A stretch of DNA of 31,000 nucleotides from Symbiodinium natans (Eukaryota > Sar > Dinophyceae > Suessiales > Symbiodiniaceae). Made by a program: the position numbers and the translations under genes. Shown here piece by piece: positions 19,732-26,837 of this stretch. Position 1 is the first letter of the stretch. Each line of letters opens with the position of its first letter. The notes beneath the pieces were generated by a model, which had not been told where the DNA came from, ran no database searches, and saw only the letters and a list, made by a program, of their open reading frames with translations. The stretch is from NCBI GenBank assembly GCA_905221605.1, contig CAJNDS010001791.1, positions 65,001 through 96,000 of the forward strand, given 5' to 3'.

Positions 19732-22357
19732 TCAAGCACACGCCAGGAATCTGGACATGTAAAGCTCGAGAGGGTATGTATACGCACGCAGTGTGGTAGG
19801 AAAAGCAGTCCAGGGGACAAAGCAGAGCTGATCGGAGGAAAACCCGATCAAGGTCGGGTCATAAGCGCGACTCAGCGCATCAGCGAGGTCGTTCTTGAAG
19901 CCTGGTACGTGATCAATGTGAACGGATATGTACTGGCGCTCCAAGAAGAAAGAACTGAGAAGAGAACAGAGGCCTGTCGCCAGTGAAAGTCCTTTCCAAG
20001 AGGCCGAATCCGACGCAGAGTTGTCACATCTAAATGTGACATGTACGGGCGGATGGCCTGACGGAAGCAGACAGGACAATAGATGAAGGAGACCACACTG
20101 AGCGAGCAATTCCCAGGCCGCGATGCAGTGTTGCGGAGCAGCGTCGGACGGAAACCAAGGGAACATGCTGTGCAGTTGGGCAGGGGAAAATGTGTTTTGG
20201 AAATAAAGACACTTCCCGTTGGGCAGGCGCACGAAGCCAGGATGCGCACGCATCCGCAAAAGCCTGACACTCGTAATGGGGCCACAGGTGAAGGGAACGC
20301 AGGTCGGTCCCGGAACGGCAAATCTGCAACCACACGTCAATAACTTCACGCGAGGATTCCGACAATAAACGCTCGGGAGAACTGGGGTCTGAGATCTCGA
20401 CCCAGAGCCGGCGCGTGTTGTGAGGAAAAGGCTTAAGGTCCACCTTCTTGTCGACCAGGGATTGTGCAACGCGGTAGAGTCGTGCGCCCATAGGCGCGGA
20501 CGCGAGCCCGGACGGAGACGAAACCCGGAGATCCTCGGACAGGCAGGCAGACAGGCGAGACCAGGCTTCCGGAGAGAGAGGAACGTGCACAAGCGGGGGA
20601 CAATACTGGTCCGCATAGAGTGGAGACAGAGACGGTCGGAATGGGCGAAACAGGTTAGACAGCCAAAGGAGCCTCCCCGTCAACTTCTCCAAAGTTGAAA
20701 GAGAGAGATTTTCTGCAGATTCCGACACTGTTCGAGCTACGACAGCAGGCGTCGGAGCTTATCCGGGTCCAGGCGGACCGTATAAGTGCGGAAATCAAAT
20801 TGCCAACCAATCCAAGTCACTCTGGCGGAGAGTTTGGCCTTGCGCCAACTCATCGGGACACGCAGGGCTTGAAGCAGAACAACCAGCAAACTAGCCATGA
20901 GAGGGGCGGAAGACAACTCGAGCAGTGCCAGGATGTCGTCGACATATATCAGGGCGGAGTGATGAACCCACCAGAACTTATGAGTTAAGCGCACCAGCAG
21001 GCCAGCGACGCGAGCCCAGTAGAATCCTGATGCACGGGCACCGAAGTTCAGAGTCAGGCACTGGTACAATCGGCCCCTGTGGCGGAAGCAAAGCAAGCCC
21101 TGATCTGCCGGAAGGATTTTCAGGCGGCTGTGTGCCTTGCTCACTGCTCACGTCCAAGACCAGTGCACACAACCTCTCAGAGGAGTCGGCTAACGGAATG
21201 CAGCGGCGGACATCCGAGAGCATCGGGTTAGCGGAACGGTTAGGCAGATGGGTGCGGGCAGTCACACCGGACTCGGAGCTGTCCACGACCAGTCGTGGAG
21301 GCCGGGATTCGGATATGACCACACCGACTTTCCCCACAGCCGTATGTTTGTGTGAACTGCGGAGCTCCGCGTCTTTGCCAGGAATTTCGCGGATCCAACC
21401 TTGTTGGAGTTCCTCCGCTAAAAGTTCATCCACTATGTCACTATGTCTGGATGATCCAAGGCAGACTTCCACGCAGACTCGCAGTGCGCGAGAGGAGGTG
21501 CGGCAGATTCAGTGCTGGACGATGTTTGCATGACTGGGCAAGGTGGTATAGGAGCAGAGAAGCCAAGCGGGACACCATCACGGAGATGACGGAAGAGACC
21601 GGCATCCGGATCTCTGCAGATAAGGGACAATGCATGCCAGAGGTTGAGGCGGAAAGGCTGGCGTTCTCAACATGCAACAGAGAGGACCAAGTGGTCGGGC
21701 ACTGGACATGCAAGAAAGAACGCAGGCATCAAGAAAAGGGGTCAGCTCCGCCTCGGACAGAGGAGAGCGCGTTCACAATTTTGGGGACGAAACCGGTGTT
21801 GGACAGGCGGGCGGACCAGGCATGTCTGAGAGTGTGGAGCAAGTCGTCACTTTGCGGTTTAGCGTGGCAAGCGGTACTGCAGGTACCAGCACCATCCTGC
21901 ACGGGAAAAGCAGAAGGAGGCCAGGGAAAACGCGCAGGTAGCAGGGTCAGCCAGGTGTCCGCGGTGAAGTCCTTGTCCATGATAGAGAGGAAAGGCACGC
22001 AAAGCGCAGCGAGGGAACGCGCCGAAGAGGGCGGGTAACAGGCCGTGTCGCGTGTGCGGAAACTGCCATCCGGGTCGCGGGCACCTGAAAGGCGCTGGTG
22101 AAAATTAGGGATACGCGGACATGCGGAGGCAAGCGCCGCGATGTCCGGGCGATTGCACCAAACGAACAAGGGCTTGTAAAAATCAAGGCCATGATGGCAA
22201 GCCGCAACCGAGGCTCCGAAGGGGGCATGCGCACGCACCCAGGACATGACCTGCGGGTCCCGGGTCCAGCCAAAGCAGGCTAGAGGAAGGGTTTTCCAGA
22301 ATGATGAGGCCGCCTCGCGACGCCACCAGCGTACCCAGATGCCTGAAAGGAGCTTAA
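19732..22357 (-). pseudogene. Reverse transcriptase-RNase H polyprotein, frameshifted
   Basis: Read from right to left, the coding trace changes frame several times. From 22357 to 21729 it is open with a Trp-rich segment and no certain domain, possibly the N-terminal or gag-like part. The trace then moves through a second frame (about 21630-21470) into a third (21472-21140) carrying the RT start (PPRLVVDSS, THLPNRSANP, LVLDVS). After a 7-base tandem duplication at 21138-21151 it continues in another frame (to 20737) with LNFGARASGFYWARV and the RT catalytic YVDD (20935-20946). A stop and shift at about 20737 follow. The RNase H part then shows ADACAS, an AAWELL glutamate, RCDNSASD and a final aspartate in GFKNDLADALSRA. 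All core catalytic residues survive, but the broken frame means no full product. Confidence 0.85.
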
Positions 22358-22782
22358 CCCCAAAACCCCCAAAACGAAAAGTCTATGGTTTCAGTGTATA
22401 CCCCTTAAAACAATAAGCCTTAAAAACATGTTTTTCGCACACTCTATTTAAGGTGTTTTTCACATGATATAACACATGTATTATATATGCATGCTTCGAT
22501 CGAAGCCATGCAAAGACGGCTCGAGATCGTGTGCAGCATGCATGCATGCAATGGCCGGCCGATAATCGAGGACGTGGGTTGCAGGCCACTCCTGTCTATA
22601 GGGGGGGGGGGGGGGGGGGGGGGGGGGGGGCGGGTCGGCCCTGTTTTTCGTTTGTTTGCAGCATGTGCATATTGATTGCATGCTCGTTTTGAATTTTCTT
22701 GGACCGCGTTTTGGCTCGATTAATTTTGTAAAAGGACACATGCACCCTGCAGCTAGCCTTGCTTGGGAATTGCGTCGTGCAC
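22358..22782. other. Intergenic region with G30 tract and palindromes
   Basis: Starts with CCCCAAAACCCCCAAAA (22358-22374). Then come a perfect 14-base palindrome GCTTCGATCGAAGC (22493-22506), overlapping GCATGC words near 22540, and an uninterrupted run of 30 G at 22601-22630. TTTTGGCTC at 22709-22717, 66 bases before the next gene's ATG, resembles part of the spliced leader but continues GAT rather than AAG. Confidence 0.7.
22601..22630 (+). repeat. G30 homopolymer
   Basis: Thirty consecutive G on the + strand, about 150 bases upstream of an intact gene. Its true length is uncertain in any assembly. Confidence 0.9.
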
Positions 22783-24264
22783 ATGTCTGCTCGTGCAGCT
22801 CGTGTCTGCAACTCGGCCACAGTCGATGAGGTGAAGAAGATGCTTCGGGCTAACTATCAGGGTGTTGGTACCGCCTACCGAGAAACAGACCCTGTCAAGG
22901 TGTGCACAGCATACGAAGCCTTCATTCTCGATTACTTGGCTGTGTCAGCGAGAGTTGTGAAGACGGTGATTTCCAAAGCTGCGATAGAGGCCTTTGAAGG
23001 TTTGGATGGCCATTCTGCTGAGATGTTCGGTCGGCAGATCGCACACGCTGTTCAGGTCTGCGGTCTTAAGGTCAAAAGCATTTCGTCGGGGCTAAAGACT
23101 CCTCCTAGTGTTTTGAGAATTGCCAGGGCTTTGCAAAAGGCAAAGGACAGGACGACCCCTGCGATTCAGGCAGATCAGCCTGCAGTCAAGACACATTTTT
23201 GGCGAGGAAGGAGGGCCCTGGCGAAAAGCATGAGCGATCCGGCCAAGGATGAACCTGATGTAAAAACAAGCAAGCCCCTGAGAAGGTCCTCGAGCTCGGC
23301 TGAGGACATCTATGCCAGATACGGCTTGCAGCCACCGGCGACATCAAGCACCAGCTGGAGCCACAAGGCTTGCTCGACCGAGGTGCTGCAGATTAACAGC
23401 AGTGATGACGATGAAGCTGCAGAAGCCTTGGATCTCGAGGAGGATTCAGAGAATCCTCCTGTTGAAGCTTCGCAGTCGCAAGTCCACAGCAAGCCTGGGC
23501 CTTCGAAAGTCAGCAGTGCCAAGGCGGAAGATGCACCCTTGAAGCATCCCTTGCTGAGCTTTCCTGATCTTCACGCTTGCAAAACACGAACAGTTTACTC
23601 TGATGGCAGTGAATCGCAAGCATGCCTGGATCCAGCTGCTGGCATTCCGCAGGAGGTTCTCGATCATCATAAGGATCTCCTTGCCAAGGCAGCGGTTCCT
23701 GCAGCAGCTTTGGCTCCCAAGACCAAAGCCAAGCCGAAATCGAAGGCGAAGGCGAAAGCCAAGGCGAAAGCCAAGGCGAATGCCAAGGCGAAAGCCAAGG
23801 GGAAAGCCAAGGCGAAAGCCCAGGCGAAGGGTGCTGATTGCGAAGGCAGTGCTACAAGCAAGGATTTGGTCTCGGCCAAGGCTGTGAAGGTGAAATCCAG
23901 AAGTGCCACCCCAGCCTCCCCAAGCAAGAAGCCCAGTGCAGCCGACTCGATGGTGAGCAAGGATGGCTCAGAGGATCCATGCGTCGACCCTGGTGATATC
24001 GATATGGCCAAGAGGAAGCTCCACGCGGTTCGGCAGGCCACTGCCAGCAAGCCGCCCAGGACCTACATCACGGCCTGTCGCTGCACCACGAACAATCACA
24101 AGAGAGAGCTCCTGCTTGAATTGAGCGAAAAGAAGTACCCGAATCATGTGGAGCTTGCACACAGTCTGAGGGCCAAGATCCAGGAGCAGGACATGACTTA
24201 TGAAGAAGCCCGGGCTCTTCGGTCCCAGCTGGACCAAGAGCTAGCAGCAGAAGTCCCAGCATAG
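22783..24264 (+). CDS. Lys/Ala-rich protein of unknown function, 493 aa
   Basis: A single uninterrupted frame from ATG (22783) to TAG; upstream in-frame TTG at 22759 is possible but unneeded, and the frame closes at 22729. The N-terminal 120 residues look helical and globular (VDEVKKMLRANYQGVG, then KVCTAYEAFILDYLAVSARV). A Ser-rich linker and an acidic patch (DDDEAAEALDLEEDSE, about residues 208-223) follow. Residues about 313-349 are a KAKAKA tract coded by 12-base AAAGCCAAGGCG-like repeats, recalling histone H1-like or nucleic-acid-binding tails. The C-terminal 75 residues are again ordered (RTYITACRC, NHKRELLLELSEKKYPNHVE, YEEARALRSQLD). I do not recognise a named domain; similar C-terminal blocks are, from memory, frequent in dinoflagellate predicted proteins. 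No introns, so it could be a retrogene. No signal peptide or membrane segment is seen. Confidence 0.8.
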   Translation: MSARAARVCNSATVDEVKKMLRANYQGVGTAYRETDPVKVCTAYEAFILDYLAVSARVVKTVISKAAIEAFEGLDGHSAEMFGRQIAHAVQVCGLKVKSISSGLKTPPSVLRIARALQKAKDRTTPAIQADQPAVKTHFWRGRRALAKSMSDPAKDEPDVKTSKPLRRSSSSAEDIYARYGLQPPATSSTSWSHKACSTEVLQINSSDDDEAAEALDLEEDSENPPVEASQSQVHSKPGPSKVSSAKAEDAPLKHPLLSFPDLHACKTRTVYSDGSESQACLDPAAGIPQEVLDHHKDLLAKAAVPAAALAPKTKAKPKSKAKAKAKAKAKANAKAKAKGKAKAKAQAKGADCEGSATSKDLVSAKAVKVKSRSATPASPSKKPSAADSMVSKDGSEDPCVDPGDIDMAKRKLHAVRQATASKPPRTYITACRCTTNNHKRELLLELSEKKYPNHVELAHSLRAKIQEQDMTYEEARALRSQLDQELAAEVPA

Positions 24265-24920
24265 CTTCCGAAATCTGAAGTCCAAGCGGGAACATGACAT
24301 GTTTGCTGTGCATGCATAGATGAATTTTAACATTCATGCTTGCAGAAGCGTGCACTAGCAGTCACTTGCAATTTTCCTCGTGATTTACAGAACAGTTTTG
24401 CAGAAGTGCGAAAACATCTCTGGGCTTTGATTTTTGGCATGCATGAAGTCGCAACTGCATTGCATGAAGTCGCAGCCGTTTCCGTGTTATGTATGGCATA
24501 TGCACACATTGAGCCAGGTCGATCATGCTGTCTTGACAGCTCGATCGCATCCTTCAGGAAGTGCACCTTCTGCACTCCTATGCATGCATGCAGTGCCGGC
24601 TTTTTCTTATCGAGATCTGTGTGCATGCCTGCAGCACTCCTAGCAATGATCTGCAGTGAGTGCATGCAATTCATACATGCAACTCGATCCGTGGCAGGTA
24701 TATATCTGGAAGTTCTTCCAGGAGGATGTCTATACGATCCTCCTTATAAGAAGGACTCCATGCTGCATCTTCTGTTGACACATTGAGCTGGCTGCCGTGT
24801 TTGTGCAAGTGCTGGCCGAGCGATCTGCTCATTGCTACAGATGTTTTTCCTTTGCATGTATAGCAAGGCTCGAGCAAAGCCATTCTGATAGCCAACGATC
24901 ACTTGATATCGAACTCGATC
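24265..24920. other. Intergenic region rich in GCATGC words
   Basis: ATGCATGC/GCATGCA words recur around 24310, 24440, 24580, 24625 and 24662, as they do upstream of the 493-codon gene. Open frames of 60-148 codons here are Met/His/Cys-rich translations of those words. A hairpin AGGAGGAT/ATCCTCCT lies at 24720-24744. Confidence 0.6.
24720..24744. repeat. AGGAGGAT hairpin, member 1
   Basis: Perfect 8-base arms AGGAGGAT (24720-24727) and ATCCTCCT (24737-24744) around a 9-base loop. Two related hairpins lie at 25411-25445 and 25611-25643. Confidence 0.6.
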
Positions 24921-25410
24921 ATGGGTGCAGCACAGCAAGTGGGCCGAGCGAACCACCAGAACGATGCACCTGTGGCCCCCAACGCCCATGCCACGGAAGG
25001 CACGACGGTGGACATTCCTGGCATTGGCTCGGTTACCTTGAACGTGGTGATCCAGCCAGCAGCACAGGGTGCAAATCCGCCCGGTCCTCCGCCCGGTCCT
25101 CCACCCGGTCCTCCACCCGGTGGTAGTGCACCCGGTCCTCCACCCGGCCACCCAATGAGCCGCTCGGTCCTCCACCGGGTCCTCCACCGGGTCCTCCACC
25201 TCCAAACACGGCAGGCCACGATGCGCCAGCAGAGCCAGCAGAGCCTCCCTTCCCACCTGCATGGGCTGCAGGGTCATCGACCCCGAATGCTGGCTACTTA
25301 AGGCCTTGTCTCAGCTGCGGGCAAACCTCGTACTTTCGGGAGTACATCTGCCTCAACACCGACTGTGCCGATGCATGGCTGTGCATTTTATGTTGGAATT
25401 GTTCGAGGAT

Positions 25411-25445
25411 GGATCTCCTAGAAAAATTATATAGGAGGTCTCCTA
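25411..25445. repeat. AGGAGG hairpin, member 2, inside the Cys-rich gene
   Basis: GATCTCCTA (25412-25420) pairs with TAGGAGGTC (25432-25440) with one mismatch. It interrupts the Cys-rich coding trace, which resumes in another frame about 20 bases later. Confidence 0.6.
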
Positions 25446-25610
25446 AAGACGGATCCGGATTGCATGTCTTATAAGAATGCAACCAAGTACAGCTACCTGC
25501 AGCACGAGGACCTTCACCATGCCAAACGCTGGGCAGGTGAAATGATCGACCCTGAGACGTGCAAGAGCAACATCGCATGGGCCCGCAGCCGGCCGAAGAA
25601 GAACCGAGGC

Positions 25611-25643
25611 AGGAGGTCTCCTACTCTATATAGGAGGATCTCC
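25611..25643. repeat. AGGAGG hairpin, member 3
   Basis: GGAGGTCTCCTA and TAGGAGGATCTCC form an imperfect stem around CTCTATA. It has the same arm words and TATATAGGAGG core as member 2, and forms the last codons of the broken gene. Confidence 0.65.
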
Positions 25644-25828
25644 ATATACATACCAACCTGAATCCTACATGTGTACATAATGTAGCCTTTTATATATCTT
25701 GAAAAAACGGACAACGATCTTTCTTCGTGAAAAACCGAAGGTCCCTCTGGTACCTTTTCCCTTGAAAGCACGAACCCTGACCTCTCACACAAGTGCGGAC
25801 AACTCTCTCTTTTTCACAGTCAGAGCCA

Positions 25829-25840
25829 CTTGAGCCAAAA
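25829..25840 (-). other. Spliced-leader-like 12-mer
   Basis: The minus strand reads TTTTGGCTCAAG, identical to the last 12 bases of the dinoflagellate spliced leader, in the same orientation as the copia polyprotein and about 1 kb beyond its stop, within the likely LTR. The match ends there: the preceding bases are GTGAC, unlike the leader. Confidence 0.55.
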
Positions 25841-26284
25841 GTCACGAAGTGCACAAACTAAACGAATTCTCTCTTGTGAGCTTAAACTCAGCTTCAGAAC
25901 GAAGTTCCTACACACTGCACACTCACTTTAAATAGCGTATTGGGCAAAAACACACTCGTATGATTTCCTTGGAAATCAACGAGGCATAAACCATCGAGGA
26001 TGGGATCACACGGATTCCCAATCACTCCGAAGCAAAACAAACCTATACAAGCTGATCCAAAACATGACAAAAACATCACTGATCAGCCACAATCTTCCAC
26101 CCCCCGCATTTTGCTGAGGGTTCATGTCAAAGATCTGAAGTCCAAGCCCAGCTCGGCACTTCAACACTAAGGGGATGCCCTGGCCACATTCCCTTGGTGC
26201 GTACTCGCCACCAAACGAAACAAACAACACACCAGTCGATCTCTGACATCAAACTTAAAACTCATGCAAGATCCCACCATCAGG

Positions 26285-26444
26285 CAGGTTGTCCTGGGTC
26301 CACATCACTGGTAACCCAAGAGTTCGTTGTCCAAACACGTGAAAAACGAATTAAACTTGCATCCACCTGCACTGGGGCAGGGTTGTCTTGGAACGAATCC
26401 AAGAGTTCGTGGTGACAAACACGTGAAAACGAATTAATGCAAGC
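26285..26444 (+). repeat. Imperfect tandem repeat with CACGTG motifs
   Basis: Two copies, each with GGTTGTC, CCAAGAGTTCGT, CAAACACGTGAAAA and CGAATTAA, offset by about 83-93 bases. CACGTG sits at 26336-26341 and 26420-26425. A position in the likely LTR would suit a promoter or enhancer repeat, but that is an inference. Confidence 0.7.
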
Positions 26445-26837
26445 TTCAGATGTTTCCCACTCAGCACTCGACCTTGTCGTGGTACTCCTCCTCAGTCTCG
26501 CATCTTCCAGGTCACCAAACTCACCAACTAGCATCGGCTAGCTGATCCTTCAGGAAAAGATTGGCTTCATAGTTTCGCTTCTTCCAGCGTACCATCAGCC
26601 AAAAACGTCTTCAGAGGTGGCAATCAGACGCCTTGCAGAAGGGGCTATAGAGTCCCTCGTTGAGTTTCATCATCATTTTGCCTCCTCTTTGCAAACTTCT
26701 CATGCACTGAAACAAGGGCTCACACTAACCAGAAAAATCGCGGGCGCTCCATGGCGGCAACGCGGCCATGGCTTCCAAAAAAATGGCTGCGGGTTTCACT
26801 CACCCACCCAACCACTGAGATCACTTAGCATCTCAGT

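Larger units (their letters stand above)
19035..22357 (-). mobile_element. Degenerate RT-RNase H retroelement, DIRS-like
   Basis: A minus-strand element whose coding part carries reverse transcriptase and RNase H and whose 3' end carries two direct repeats separated by 316 bases. Repeats only at one end, in a B1-A2-B2-like order, would suit the split direct repeats of Ngaro/PAT-type DIRS elements, but no matching A1 is seen at the 5' end and no tyrosine recombinase is recognised. The 5' end stops near 22357 at a CCCCAAAACCCCCAAAA tract and is probably truncated. The 3' end is sharp, directly against the minisatellite. The superfamily call is an inference; the presence of RT and RNase H is seen. 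Confidence 0.7.
24921..25661 (+). pseudogene. Pro-rich Cys-rich protein gene, broken
   Basis: From ATG 24921 the frame reads a short N-terminal region, then PPGPPPGPPPG repeats. Near 25150-25165 the PPG cycle jumps to another frame and continues as GPPPGPPPGPPPP, with AEPAEPPFPPAW after it, into a Cys-rich block (CLSCGQTSYFREYICLNTDC, then CILCWNC) ending about 25410. The Cys spacing (CxxC, CxxxxC, CxxCxxC) suggests a zinc ribbon. There a hairpin of about 35 bases (25411-25445) intervenes. The trace resumes in the first frame from about 25467 (NATKYSYLQHEDLHHAKRWA) and ends in a basic tail that runs into a second hairpin, with TGA at 25659-25661. The first shift could be slippage in the GC-rich CCTCCACCCGGT repeat or a sequencing error; the second could be an insertion or a very short intron. 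Function unknown. Confidence 0.6.
25662..26837 (-). other. Probable 3' region and LTR of the copia element
   Basis: About 1.2 kb downstream of the polyprotein stop with no gene. A 3' LTR would be expected here, but the 5' LTR is outside the window so its ends cannot be set. Contents: an AT-rich patch with TTTTATATATC near 25690, a spliced-leader-like 12-mer at 25829-25840 (minus), and an imperfect direct repeat of about 70 bases (26285-26360 and 26378-26444), each copy with a CACGTG palindrome. Confidence 0.5.

Noticed and set aside
19561-22038. Plus-strand frames of 140-228 codons opposite the RT element
   Set aside because: Antisense of the RT-RNase H trace, which carries the recognisable motifs on the minus strand.
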